A DNA stretch of 64,000 nucleotides from an uncultured Collinsella sp. (lineage in GTDB: Bacteria > Actinomycetota > Coriobacteriia > Coriobacteriales > Coriobacteriaceae), in assembly GCA_900540935.1 (NCBI GenBank), contig UQHW01000002.1, positions 1-64,000 on the forward strand, given 5' to 3'. Below, one piece after another: positions 23,793 to 32,450 of the stretch; position 1 is the stretch's first letter; the number at the start of each line of letters is the position of its first letter. Below the pieces are notes generated by a model. It worked only from the letters and a program-made list of their open reading frames with translations, did not search any database and was not told the origin of the DNA. Position numbers and translations under genes: made by a program.

Positions 23793-24365
23793 TTAGTTGA
23801 GCCTAAGGGCCTTCTGGATGGGCAGGTAGAGGGCGCCGACCAGAATGGCGTTAAAGACGGCGGTCATGGCAACGACGGGCAGCATGGCGGCGGCGAGCTC
23901 GCCTACCACGCCGAGCATGGCCATCTTGATGACCATGAAGATGACGCCGGAGACAAAGGTGGTCAGGAAGGTTGCGACAATGGCGATGGCGGGCTTGATT
24001 TGACCGTTCTTGCCGGCGGCGTTGACGATGCCGGCCATGAGCATGGCGGCGATGCCCTCGGCGGCAAAATCGACGAACGGCGAAGTGGTGGTGATCTGGA
24101 TCACGGCAGCCGAGATGAGTCCGATGACGAGCGCCTGGCCGATGTTGGGGCGAACGACCAGGATGGTGAGGCAGAAGGCCGAGATGATGAACTCGGGGCT
24201 GATCATGCCGCCCGAGATGCCCGAGATGGCCTTGCCGACGGTGAAGTTGAGGATGAAGCCGGCAGCGAGCAGGATGGCAAGCAGGACGAGGGCGCGGACA
24301 TCGAGTTTGCCACGGTCGGCGGTCTGGACGGTGCGGGGCTGGGTGGCGGTGGTGTTCTGAGACAT
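23793..24365 (-). CDS. ECF transporter substrate-binding (S) subunit, probable tryptophan importer
   Basis: 190 residues, about five to six membrane spans, resembling TrpP-type S components (opening ALVLLAILLAAGFILNF, then GGMISPEFIISAFCL). ATG 24365 has AAAGGA 8 nt upstream; the longer frame from 24395 is unlikely. Specificity for tryptophan is inferred mainly from the leader: a short peptide with three consecutive Trp codons and a terminator precede the gene. It heads the operon with ecfA and ecfT. Confidence 0.82.
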   Translation of the reverse strand: MSQNTTATQPRTVQTADRGKLDVRALVLLAILLAAGFILNFTVGKAISGISGGMISPEFIISAFCLTILVVRPNIGQALVIGLISAAVIQITTTSPFVDFAAEGIAAMLMAGIVNAAGKNGQIKPAIAIVATFLTTFVSGVIFMVIKMAMLGVVGELAAAMLPVVAMTAVFNAILVGALYLPIQKALRLN

Positions 24366-24410
24366 GGTGAAAATCCTTTTGGAATGGGAGTGCAAGAGAA
24401 AAGCGGAGGC

Positions 24411-24540
24411 GCGTGATGCGAATGCGATCGGGCTCGAGATAGAAAAAGGCCCCCGGTCGAAACCGGAGGCCTTCCAATCACCTAGAGCGCAAAAACAGGC
24501 GTGAGGGACTCACTGTCGACCGATCGTATTCGCATCACGC
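24411..24540 (-). promoter_or_regulatory. Tryptophan attenuator region with a long-range inverted repeat
   Basis: The RNA segment around the Trp codons (24540-24520) is complementary to a segment beyond the terminator (24431-24411): 21 positions with one mismatch. The terminator is enclosed between them. A second option is CGGTCGA (24522-24516) pairing with TCGACCG (24460-24454), which would break the terminator. Ribosome stalling at the Trp codons would change which pairs form. Confidence 0.65.
24443..24473 (-). terminator. Attenuator terminator of the Trp leader
   Basis: On the minus strand AAGGCCTCCGG / CCGGGGGCCTT (11 bp, one G-U) with loop TTTCGA, followed by a T-tract. It lies between the leader peptide and the S-subunit gene. 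Confidence 0.85.
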
Positions 24541-24578
24541 CACCACCAGTTGTTAAGAGACTTCATCGTGTTCTTCAT
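24510..24578 (-). CDS. Tryptophan leader peptide (22 residues)
   Basis: ATG 24578 follows AAAGGAG with an 8-nt spacer, and the frame ends with TGA. The peptide has Asn-Asn then Trp-Trp-Trp at positions 9-13 of 22. Three adjacent codons for the rarest amino acid, a downstream intrinsic terminator and a transporter gene make a classic transcription attenuator: charged tRNA-Trp lets the ribosome pass and the terminator form; scarcity stalls it. Too short for routine gene callers. Confidence 0.85.
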   Translation of the reverse strand: MKNTMKSLNNWWWRDANTIGRQ

Positions 24579-24716
24579 GTCGGTGGCTCCTTTCGTGATG
24601 CCATGGCGCGGTCGCACCTAGTTGCTGTTGCGCTGCACTATAACACAGCAAAGTGTGTGCGGGGAAATCTTTTTTGAAAAGATTTCAGGCGGGTTTCCCG
24701 CCGGTCAAAAGAGCGG

Positions 24717-24758
24717 GCTGTGCGGGCGAGGCTGCCATTGCTGCCTCGCCCGCACAGC
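24717..24758 (-). terminator. Terminator after the C69 dipeptidase gene
   Basis: Perfect 16-bp stem GCTGTGCGGGCGAGGC / GCCTCGCCCGCACAGC starting 8 nt after the stop. The remaining stretch to 24600 holds only a small GGCGGG/CCCGCC hairpin. Confidence 0.75.
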
Positions 24759-24765
24759 TAGGACG

Positions 24766-26715
24766 TTACTCCTTATTGCGACGGTAGAGGAAGTAACCGC
24801 CCGCGGAGATGACGGCAACGCCAGCGATGGCGAATGCGGCCACCATGCGGCCATCAAAACGATCGCCAGTGGTGGGCAGGCCGCCCTTGGTGTTCGTCTT
24901 GTTAGTGGTTACCGTGGTCGTGGTGTCGGACTTGCCAGGCTTCTCAGGCTTGGCGGCCGGCTGCTCGGGCTTAGCGGGCTGCTCGGGCTTAGCGGGCTGC
25001 TCGGGAGTGCCAGGCTGCTCAGGAGTGCCGGGCTGATCCGGGGTGACCGGATCGGTGGCAAGAGCATCCTTGGCGTAGGTGATGGACACCTTGAGGCCGT
25101 TGGTCTCGGTGTTCAGGTCGCTTGGGGTAAAGGGCTGGTCGAAGTTTTCGGCCTTCTGATAGGCGCGCATCTCCTGGAGCAGTGCCTTGCACTTCTTGTA
25201 GGTGTTCTCGGTAGCAGCCTTGCCGGCCTTGTTGGCCAGGGCGGTGCGGCCCTCGGTGGTCGTCTCGGCCAGCATGGCGGCGTCAACTTCCTTGTTCTGC
25301 TCGATAAGCTCGTTCTGGAGCGCATCGAGGTAGGCACGGACGCTGACACCAAGGGTGTCAGGGTTCTCGAAGCAGAGCGAGCTGATGTCCATGAGGACGT
25401 AGTTGATTGAGTTCTCGGGCTCCTCGTTGTACACGACGTCAGTCTGGTTGCAGTGATCGAAGGAGACGGTCTGATCGCTGAAGTACGGGCTGACCTCAGT
25501 TATCAGAGCGGAGTACAACGGGATGGCGACGGAGTACGCGGCGCGGGAGAGCATTTCCCACTGGATGGTAGCGACTTCGGGGTCATACCCGCGACGAATC
25601 TGGAAGAGGTTGATCTCGGTGTTGCGCTCGCTGCCGATGCAATAAACACCATCAGTGTTCGCGTTGAGGCCAGGGACGTTCTCGCCGCGGTTGCCAAAGG
25701 CACGAATCAGCTCAAAGGTGCTCCAGCCAGACTTGCCAGGCCTGAAGAACAGGGGCTGGATTTCGCTGACCATGGCTCCCTTTTGGTCAGGTTTTCCATC
25801 CTTCTTTACTGTGATAATGTCGTAATCTGTGCCTTCGGTCAGCTGACTACCAAAATAATCGCGGCCTTGCACATAGCGGGACCACTGGTTTACGCCGGAA
25901 TCGGCGAGGCTTTCGCCATACGTTTGGGCGACATCGAATTTGCCGTCAGCGGAGTATTTGGCGAAGCCCTTCTCCACGGGCATGGACTCGATGCCCTCGG
26001 AGTGTAGGCAGTTCTCGGGGTCATCAAGGTCGACATCGTAGTTGAGGCTCCCGATATTAGGGTTGAGCGACGCGACGTCGTCAGCGAGCTTCATGGCGAT
26101 CCACTGATGGGCGGAAAGTGTGGCGAACAGCCAGGTCTCGTTGTTGTCGGCGATGATGATCTGGTCGTTGGTGCAGACGCCTTGATCATCGATCAGTCTG
26201 CCGAGAAGCTCGACGCCCTCGCGGGCCGTGGCGCTCTCGCCCAGGATGATGCTGCCGTAACTGTACTCGCCCAGACCCACTTTCTCATCGATGCGGTCTG
26301 CTGCATCGGCCTCCTCGTTATAGGAAGTGCTTAGCGTGGCAGAGCAGGAGACGCCCTTCTCGTTGATTCCGGCCTCGGAATAGGCGTCGGTGCGACCCAT
26401 CCAGTTGGAGGGGTGGTCGCGTACATAGCTGTAACGATAGGTAGGCTTGTTCGAAGTGTATTCAAAAGCAGATTCAATCGAGCTGTACTTAAAGCCAGGT
26501 TCGTGGGCAGGTTCGATGCCGTAGTGCTTAAGATAGCGCTTGCCAAAGTCCTCGGCGCGGCCGTAGTACGTATTGCCGTCGGCCGTATAGTTTTTGCCCA
26601 TGTATATCTGCGTGCAGGCGAGCGCAGATGTCGGCATGGACATGATGGTTGCAGCTCCAAAGGCGAGGCCTATGCCTAGCTTCTTGAGCGCGTTGACGGG
26701 GTGAGTTTTCCTCAT
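24766..26715 (-). CDS. Sortase-anchored C69 family dipeptidase
   Basis: Peptidase family C69 (PepD-like, Ntn hydrolase). A signal peptide of 33 residues ends ALA, leaving Cys34 as the N-terminal nucleophile (CTQIYMGKNYTADGNTYYGR). The catalytic domain runs to about residue 500, followed by a Pro/Glu repeat linker (units PGTPEQ and PAKPEQ), the sortase signal LPTTG at 613-617, a hydrophobic span and RRNKE. It is therefore a wall-linked dipeptidase facing the gut lumen. The ATG follows GGGAGG. A hairpin AAGCCCTCTG / CAGAGGGCTT lies in the leader near 26740. No sortase gene is in the window. Confidence 0.92.
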   Translation of the reverse strand: MRKTHPVNALKKLGIGLAFGAATIMSMPTSALACTQIYMGKNYTADGNTYYGRAEDFGKRYLKHYGIEPAHEPGFKYSSIESAFEYTSNKPTYRYSYVRDHPSNWMGRTDAYSEAGINEKGVSCSATLSTSYNEEADAADRIDEKVGLGEYSYGSIILGESATAREGVELLGRLIDDQGVCTNDQIIIADNNETWLFATLSAHQWIAMKLADDVASLNPNIGSLNYDVDLDDPENCLHSEGIESMPVEKGFAKYSADGKFDVAQTYGESLADSGVNQWSRYVQGRDYFGSQLTEGTDYDIITVKKDGKPDQKGAMVSEIQPLFFRPGKSGWSTFELIRAFGNRGENVPGLNANTDGVYCIGSERNTEINLFQIRRGYDPEVATIQWEMLSRAAYSVAIPLYSALITEVSPYFSDQTVSFDHCNQTDVVYNEEPENSINYVLMDISSLCFENPDTLGVSVRAYLDALQNELIEQNKEVDAAMLAETTTEGRTALANKAGKAATENTYKKCKALLQEMRAYQKAENFDQPFTPSDLNTETNGLKVSITYAKDALATDPVTPDQPGTPEQPGTPEQPAKPEQPAKPEQPAAKPEKPGKSDTTTTVTTNKTNTKGGLPTTGDRFDGRMVAAFAIAGVAVISAGGYFLYRRNKE

Positions 26716-27021
26716 TTTCCCTCCCAGCGTGCGAAAGCCCTCTGTCGCCAGAGGGCTTCAGCCAATAAAGACACCCCATTAGCGTAACGAACTGGAAACA
26801 ATATTCATCTATGAAAGACACTTACTCGATAAGCGTGATGAAATATGCGACGAGCGGTTAATTGTACTCAGTTTGTAGCTTTACTTTAATAAAGACGCCC
26901 TGTAATTACTGTAGCCGAATAAAGTAGCTGGGAATGCCTGAAATGAAAATCCCCTGCTGTTTGGCAAATGCATAAACAGCAGGGGAGACGATAATTGGAT
27001 GAATATCATACCAATGTGGAA
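26716..27021. other. AT-rich intergenic region upstream of the C69 gene
   Basis: Holds the C69 leader hairpin (near 26740) and, at its right end, the terminator at 26946-26985. The middle part (about 26770-26930) is AT-rich and probably carries the C69 promoter, but no -35/-10 pair with correct spacing stood out. No other gene seen. Confidence 0.5.
26946..26985 (-). terminator. Terminator after the small membrane peptide
   Basis: Perfect 12-bp stem CCCCTGCTGTTT / AAACAGCAGGGG with a T-tract on the minus strand (AAAAT on the plus strand). It ends the lipid-kinase / small-peptide transcript. Confidence 0.85.
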
Positions 27022-27114
27022 TTACTTCTTCCGGCGGTGGATCACGTTGATCGCATAGCCGACGAGCATGGCCAAAACGATGATGATAAAGCCGAGCAGG
27101 GGATTGTCGTTCAT
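27022..27114 (-). CDS. 30-residue single-span membrane peptide
   Basis: ATG 27114 is preceded by AGGAGG with a 5-nt spacer, and the frame starts 9 nt after the stop of the lipid kinase gene. The product has a short polar start (MNDNPLLG), a hydrophobic span (FIIIVLAMLVGYAINVI) and a basic end (HRRKK): a typical one-pass membrane microprotein, N-out/C-in by the positive-inside rule. The terminator right behind it supports a real cistron. It may modulate the lipid kinase or another membrane partner; this is not shown. Confidence 0.72.
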   Translation of the reverse strand: MNDNPLLGFIIIVLAMLVGYAINVIHRRKK

Positions 27115-27123
27115 AGGGTCCTC

Positions 27124-28041
27124 CTATTTTCCGAGCGGGGAGAATTCGTCGACGATGAGGTCGAGGCATTGCGGAAGCGCGCGGGCTCCAAAGACGCCCG
27201 AATTGCTGGAGATAATCTCGCCATCGAACTGCATGCCCAGCGACGGGGTGCAGGTGATCTTGGCTTCCTTGGTCTGGATGATCTTGAACTGCGGGCGCCC
27301 GAGTACCTTGCCGGCGGGGTCAAGCGCAGCGGCGATCACAGTAGGCAGCAGCTGCACGGTGAGCACGGGTTCGATGACCGCAATGTCGACCATGCCATCG
27401 TTCATGCGGCAGTCGGGGAACAGGTTGATGTCGTTTTGGATGACCGAGGTGTTGCCGGCCATGCAGCAGATGCCGTCGAGCTCCTCGACAATGCCGTCAT
27501 GCTCAATCGTAAAGTGCGCTACCGTAGGGTTGGGCGTGGCGAGCGCAGAGAGGAAGTAGGCGATCTCGCCGATGTCGTTTTTGGTGGGGGCGGCCTTCAT
27601 CATGATTTCGGCGTCGAAACCCGAGCCGGCGATGATGATGAAGCCGTGGCGCTTCTCGTTGCCGTTCTCGTCGAGCCAAAAGAGCTCGCCCATGTCGACT
27701 TTGACCGTGCGACCGGCACGGCAAGCCTTGGCAAGCGCCGCTGCCTCGGGGGCATTACCGATGTTGTTGAAGAACAGGCAGGCCGTACCGGAGGGGAAGA
27801 CGAGCGTGGGGACACCGCATCCGCGCATCTGGTCGAGCACGTTGGAGACAGTGCCGTCGCCGCCCGAAACGACCACGCGGTCAAACTCGCGCACGTCTGC
27901 CACGGCGTCCTCGGGTTCCATGCCATCGCCGATAAAGCGCATCACGACCTCGTCGCCGCCCTGTGCAAGGGCGTGCGTGAATGCGAAGATTTCATCTGAG
28001 CTGGGGCCCGATGCCGGGTTGTGGATGATAAGGCAGCGCAT
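27124..28041 (-). CDS. Diacylglycerol kinase-like lipid kinase
   Basis: 305 residues with the catalytic-domain signature VVVSGGDGTVSNVL near residue 60 and the family start MRCLIIHNPASG. Phosphorylates diacylglycerol or a related lipid at the membrane face, recycling it to phospholipid synthesis; YegS/DgkB-type substrates cannot be separated by eye. It heads a two-gene transcript with the 30-residue membrane peptide. The start is close to the divergent rnd gene. Confidence 0.88.
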   Translation of the reverse strand: MRCLIIHNPASGPSSDEIFAFTHALAQGGDEVVMRFIGDGMEPEDAVADVREFDRVVVSGGDGTVSNVLDQMRGCGVPTLVFPSGTACLFFNNIGNAPEAAALAKACRAGRTVKVDMGELFWLDENGNEKRHGFIIIAGSGFDAEIMMKAAPTKNDIGEIAYFLSALATPNPTVAHFTIEHDGIVEELDGICCMAGNTSVIQNDINLFPDCRMNDGMVDIAVIEPVLTVQLLPTVIAAALDPAGKVLGRPQFKIIQTKEAKITCTPSLGMQFDGEIISSNSGVFGARALPQCLDLIVDEFSPLGK

Positions 28042-28139
28042 ACTTACGTTCCCGTTTTGTGACTAACCGAGTATAGTTGTAAGGCAATGCCGATATCCTA
28101 CCCGTGTTTTTCGGGCCTAACCTTATTCGATGGGTTGAT

Positions 28140-29273
28140 ATGTACATTTCCACACATCAGGCTCTACTCGACTTTTGCCAGCGCGCCCGTGAGTTCGACG
28201 CGATTGCCGTCGATACCGAGTTTTTGCGCGAGCGCACGTTCCATCCGCGTCTGTGTTTGGTTCAGATTGCCACCCCTGCCGAGAGCGTAGCGGTCGATCC
28301 CCTGGTAATCGACGACCTATCGCCGCTGGCCGAGCTTATGGCCGACGAGAGCGTGACCAAGGTCTTTCACGCGTGCTCGCAGGATATGGAGGTCATGCTC
28401 CATACCGTAGGCGTGCTGCCGCGTCCGATTTTTGACACGCAGGTGGCCGCCGCCTTTTTGGGCGAGCGCCAGCAGATTTCGTATGGCGCGCTTGTTCAGA
28501 CGTTCTGCGGTGTATCGCTGCCCAAGACCGAGTCGCTGACCGACTGGTCGCGCCGCCCGCTGACCGATAAGCAGATTGAGTACGCGATCGATGACGTCAA
28601 GTATCTGATCGTGGCCTATACCGAGATGATGAGCCGCCTGCGCGAGCTGGGCCGCGTGGACTGGGTGCTCGACGAGCTGCGCCCGCTGGCTGACGAGTCG
28701 CACTATCGCGCCGATCGCCACGAGGCGTTCCGCAAGGTCAAACGCATCAACTCGTGCAGTCGTCACCAGCTGGGTATCGCGCGCGAGCTCGCCGCCTGGC
28801 GCGAGGACCGCGCCGAGCGCCGCAACATCCCGCGCAAATGGGTCATGTCCGACGACACGCTGCTTGCGCTCGTTAAACGCAATCCCGTGCGCGTTGAGGA
28901 GTTCCGCAGCATTCGCGGTACCGATCAGTTGGGGGAGCGCGACGTGGACGGTGCGCTCATGGCCATCAAGCGCGGCGCAAGCTGCCCGCACGATCGCCTG
29001 CCGCTCATGGTGCGCGGGCATCGCCAGATCTCTCCGGAGTTGGAGAGCGTGACGGATCTCATGTACGCGCTCATCCGCCTGGTTGCCGAACGCTCGGGAG
29101 TGGCGACCTCGGTCATTGCCTCGCGCGATGACCTGGCCGACTACATTGAGCATCCCGAGCAGAGCCCCTTGCGCGAAGGCTGGCGCTTTGAGCTTGTGGG
29201 CTCGCGCCTGGACGATCTGCTCTCGGGCAACATGGGGTTGACGGTCAAAGATGGCAAAATTGAATTGCTGTAA
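28140..29273 (+). CDS. rnd: Ribonuclease D
   Basis: 3'-5' exoribonuclease acting in tRNA 3' maturation. 377 residues from ATG 28140. The DEDD exonuclease motifs are visible: AVDTEFLRERTF (Asp and Glu), VFHACSQDMEVML, and the last in YAIDDVKYLI. An HRDC-like helical domain follows (about residues 200-290). A GTG at 28104 in the same frame would add 12 residues with no family similarity. Probably monocistronic. Confidence 0.92.
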   Translation: MYISTHQALLDFCQRAREFDAIAVDTEFLRERTFHPRLCLVQIATPAESVAVDPLVIDDLSPLAELMADESVTKVFHACSQDMEVMLHTVGVLPRPIFDTQVAAAFLGERQQISYGALVQTFCGVSLPKTESLTDWSRRPLTDKQIEYAIDDVKYLIVAYTEMMSRLRELGRVDWVLDELRPLADESHYRADRHEAFRKVKRINSCSRHQLGIARELAAWREDRAERRNIPRKWVMSDDTLLALVKRNPVRVEEFRSIRGTDQLGERDVDGALMAIKRGASCPHDRLPLMVRGHRQISPELESVTDLMYALIRLVAERSGVATSVIASRDDLADYIEHPEQSPLREGWRFELVGSRLDDLLSGNMGLTVKDGKIELL

Positions 29274-29337
29274 GGAAGCCTAGCCGCTTGAGTGGGTAGA
29301 ATGCCTCCAACGTGTAACTCGATTCGGAGGAATTCGC

Positions 29338-30042
29338 ATGCCTTATTACTATGGATACGGCTTTGGCATCGACCCGCTGTACCTGCTGGTTGTTCTTGTC
29401 TGCACGGTGATTGGTCTTGCCGCACAGAACTATATCAACTCGACGTACAAAACCTGGTCCAAGGTTCGCTCGGACGGCGACACGGGCGCCACGGTCGCTC
29501 GCCGCATGCTCGACGCCAACGGCTGCAACGCCGTGGGTATCAAGGGTGTCGCCGGCGAGCTCACCGACCATTACAACCCGCAGGACAATAACCTGTATCT
29601 CTCGGATGCCAACCGTTCGGGCGGGTCGGTCGCAAGCGTTGCCGTCGCCTGCCACGAGGCGGGCCATGCCGCCCAGCGTCAAAGCGGTTACGCCATGATG
29701 AAGGTTCGCACCGCCCTCGTGCCGGTCGTCAACTTTACCCAGAACACCTGGACCATCGTGTTGCTCTTGGGCCTGTTTATGAACATCGCGGGACTCACGA
29801 CCCTCGCACTGATCTTCTTCTCGTTTAGCGTGCTGTTCCAACTGGTTACGCTGCCGGTTGAGATTGATGCCAGCCGGCGTGCCGTGGCGTATATTGAGCA
29901 GTCGGGTATGAGCTCCAAGCAGGTCAACGGTGCCAAGAAGGTGCTGACGGCCGCCGCGCTTACCTATGTGGCTGCGGCGCTCACCTCGATTATTCAGCTG
30001 CTCTATCTTATGGCTCGCTACAACAGAAACTCCAACCGATAA
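29338..30042 (+). CDS. Neutral zinc metallopeptidase, YugP family
   Basis: 234 residues with an N-terminal membrane span, the zinc-binding HEAGHAAQ (HExxH-type) in the middle and two or three C-terminal spans. Members are integral membrane proteases of unknown substrate. CGGAGG lies 7 nt before the ATG. A 12-bp hairpin follows. Confidence 0.88.
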   Translation: MPYYYGYGFGIDPLYLLVVLVCTVIGLAAQNYINSTYKTWSKVRSDGDTGATVARRMLDANGCNAVGIKGVAGELTDHYNPQDNNLYLSDANRSGGSVASVAVACHEAGHAAQRQSGYAMMKVRTALVPVVNFTQNTWTIVLLLGLFMNIAGLTTLALIFFSFSVLFQLVTLPVEIDASRRAVAYIEQSGMSSKQVNGAKKVLTAAALTYVAAALTSIIQLLYLMARYNRNSNR

Positions 30043-30058
30043 CAAATGGGACAGGCAG

Positions 30059-30088
30059 GCGCCGCGGGGATTCGTGTCCCCGCGGCGC
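30059..30088 (+). terminator. Hairpin after the YugP gene
   Basis: Perfect 12-bp stem GCGCCGCGGGGA / TCCCCGCGGCGC with loop TTCGTG. No T-tract follows, so strength as a terminator is unclear. Confidence 0.55.
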
Positions 30089-30157
30089 TGTACTATGTGT
30101 TGGACTTGAATTTGCGCAGGGCCGGAGCCCATGTGCACGATGACGAAAGGAGGCTGC

Positions 30158-31609
30158 GTGGCGGGCTGGAATCTAACCGGCAATGCCGTTTCCGCCGAGT
30201 TCGACGGTTCGGACGATCAGGAGCGCAAGGAGCTCAGCGTGAGCCAGGCGGTGGAGATCGCCGCCGGCGCGCTCGATGCCATTCCGCAGCTGAGCGTTTT
30301 GGGCGAGGTCACGGGTTTTCGTGGTCCCAACGCCCGAAGCGGCCACTGCTACTTTCAGATCAAGGACGACTCGGCGGCCGTCGACTGCATCATCTGGAAG
30401 GGCGCCTATCTCAAGCGCACGTTCGATCTGCGCGACGGCATGCAGGTGAGCTTTAAGGGCAGCTTCAATCTCTATAAGGCCACGGGCCGCATGAGCTTTG
30501 TCGCTCGCTCGTTTTCGCTGGCGGGGGAGGGTCTGCTGCGTCAACAAGTGGCGCAACTGGCCGAAAAGCTACGCCGCGAGGGCCTGATGGACGAAGCGCG
30601 TAAGCGCCGCATCCCGGTGTTTTGCTCCCGCGTGGCGGTCGTTACCTCGCTTTCGGGTGCCGTAATCGACGACGTCAAGCGCACATTGCGTCGTCGCAAC
30701 CCGCTCGTCGAGCTCGTCTGCGTGGGCGCTAAGGTTCAAGGCGAGGGTGCGCCGGCCGAGCTTATTGAGGGCCTGCGCCGTGCCGCCGCCATCACGCCAG
30801 CGCCCGACTGCATCTTGCTGGTGCGCGGCGGCGGCTCCTTCGAGGACCTCATGACCTTCAACGACGAGGAGCTTGCCCGTGCGGTGGCGGCTTGTCCTGT
30901 GCCCGTGGTGACCGGCATTGGCCATGAGCCCGATACCTCGATTTGCGACATGGTGAGCGACCGCCGCGCCTCCACGCCCACGGCGGCGGCAGAATCGGTG
31001 GCGCCGGCTATGACGGAGTTGGCCGATGTGCTCGAGGCGCGCCATCAGCGTCTGGGTGCCGCGATGGCATCGATGATTGGGTCGAATCAGGTTGATCTGG
31101 AGATGCTCGACCAGCGCGGTCGCCGCGCCTGGGATACCTATACGGCCCGCTTGGGCGATGCGCTCGATGCGGCTGCGTGCCGCCCGTGCCTCAACGACCC
31201 AACGTTTATGGTCGAGCGTCGCGAGTCTGAGCTTGCCCTGACGGCCGATCGCCTGTCGGGCGCCATAGTACGCTCGGTCGGGACATTCCGCTCCAACTTT
31301 GAGCGCCTGCCCGAGCGTCTGGTTGCAAGCACCTCGGGGCTCGATGGCAAGCGCCATGCGCTCGCGCTTGCGAGTTCCCGTCTGGAGCATCAGGGGCGCA
31401 CGATGCTCAACAAGCCCGCGTCCGACCTGGGCCGTGCGGCAGCCTCGCTAGATGCCCTGTCGCCGCTCAAGGTGCTTGCCCGTGGTTATTCCATCGCGTA
31501 CAGCGATGATGGGGTGGCCACGAGCGCCAAGACCTTTAAGGCCGGTGACGCCATCCGCGTGCGCATGGCAGACGGCAACGTGACGGCAACGGTCGATACG
31601 GTCGAGTAG
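30158..31609 (+). CDS. xseA: Exodeoxyribonuclease VII large subunit
   Basis: Catalytic subunit of exonuclease VII, which degrades single-stranded DNA from both ends in repair. 483 residues from GTG 30158, which sits behind AAGGAGG; ATG starts at 30131 and 30140 lie upstream of that site. An N-terminal OB fold (LSVLGEVTGFRGPNARSGHCYFQIKDD) precedes the nuclease domain with RGGGSFEDLMTFNDE and TGIGHEPDTSICD. xseB follows 42 nt later. Confidence 0.93.
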   Translation: MAGWNLTGNAVSAEFDGSDDQERKELSVSQAVEIAAGALDAIPQLSVLGEVTGFRGPNARSGHCYFQIKDDSAAVDCIIWKGAYLKRTFDLRDGMQVSFKGSFNLYKATGRMSFVARSFSLAGEGLLRQQVAQLAEKLRREGLMDEARKRRIPVFCSRVAVVTSLSGAVIDDVKRTLRRRNPLVELVCVGAKVQGEGAPAELIEGLRRAAAITPAPDCILLVRGGGSFEDLMTFNDEELARAVAACPVPVVTGIGHEPDTSICDMVSDRRASTPTAAAESVAPAMTELADVLEARHQRLGAAMASMIGSNQVDLEMLDQRGRRAWDTYTARLGDALDAAACRPCLNDPTFMVERRESELALTADRLSGAIVRSVGTFRSNFERLPERLVASTSGLDGKRHALALASSRLEHQGRTMLNKPASDLGRAAASLDALSPLKVLARGYSIAYSDDGVATSAKTFKAGDAIRVRMADGNVTATVDTVE

Positions 31610-31651
31610 GCCGCGTTTCATAGCGATAAACCTTTAGGAAAGGAAACAGAT

Positions 31652-31918
31652 ATGGCAGAGAAAACCCCGGTCGAGCAGCTTACGTACAAGCAGGCTTCGC
31701 AGGAGTTGGAGCTCATCATCCGCAGCTTGGAGTCGGGCGATATGGAGCTCGAGGAGTCGCTCGAGAGCTATACCCGCGGCGTCGAGCTCCTCAAGAGCCT
31801 GCGCACCCGCCTGTCCGATGCCGAGCAGAAGGTCTCGGTGCTTCTTAAGGACGTCGACGGCAACGACGTGCTCGCCGACGGCGAAGCCGCCAACACCGAC
31901 GACAACCTCTCGTTCTAA
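31652..31918 (+). CDS. xseB: Exodeoxyribonuclease VII small subunit
   Basis: 88 residues with the family pattern LTYKQASQELELIIRSLESG followed by LEESLESYTRGVELLK. Several copies bind one XseA. Behind AAAGGA and directly downstream of xseA; the acidic C-terminal tail is somewhat longer than in E. coli. Confidence 0.93.
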   Translation: MAEKTPVEQLTYKQASQELELIIRSLESGDMELEESLESYTRGVELLKSLRTRLSDAEQKVSVLLKDVDGNDVLADGEAANTDDNLSF

Positions 31919-31967
31919 CCATCCCGACCAAATATAATTACCTTGGTCTGTGAGAAAGGAACCAACC

Positions 31968-32303
31968 ATGTGCGATTGCATCTTCTGCAAAATTGCCAAC
32001 CACGAGATCCCCTCGACCGTTGTCTATGAGGACGACCAGGTCATCGCCTTCGACGACCTCAATCCCCAGGCGCCGGTCCATACGCTCGTGATCCCCAAAA
32101 AGCACTACAGCGATATCGCCGATAACGTGCCGGCCGAGACCATGGGTGCAATGGCTCACGCCATCCAGGAGGTCGCTAAGGCCAAGGGCTTGGCGGACGG
32201 TTTCCGCGTCATCTCCAACAAGGGCGTCAACGCCGGCCAGACCGTCATGCACTTCCATATGCACGTCCTCGGCGGCAAAAACCTGGGCGAGAACCTCATC
32301 TGA
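31968..32303 (+). CDS. HIT family protein (nucleotide phosphoramidase/hydrolase)
   Basis: 111 residues with the histidine triad MHFHMHVLGGK near the C-terminus and the zinc-type start CDCIFCKIANHEIPS. HinT-like enzymes hydrolyse AMP-lysine or other nucleoside phosphoramidates. ATG 31968 sits behind GAAAGGA. Probably transcribed with xseAB. Confidence 0.92.
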   Translation: MCDCIFCKIANHEIPSTVVYEDDQVIAFDDLNPQAPVHTLVIPKKHYSDIADNVPAETMGAMAHAIQEVAKAKGLADGFRVISNKGVNAGQTVMHFHMHVLGGKNLGENLI

Positions 32304-32363
32304 GGGCGCTTCTTCCTTGCAATGAAACGGAAGCTCAAGCACCGATAACTTATATATCAACGC

Positions 32364-32397
32364 AATAAACCCGAGCGCGAGGGCGTTTGGGTTTATT
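32364..32397 (+). terminator. Hairpin between the HIT gene and ackA1
   Basis: AATAAACCC / GGGTTTATT (9 bp) with a short inner CGC/GCG pair. A weak terminator or leader hairpin of ackA1. Confidence 0.5.
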
Positions 32398-32450
32398 ATT
32401 GAAGCGTATGTAACCTGGCGGCGCCACACCGCCTGTTAGTAGGGAGACAC

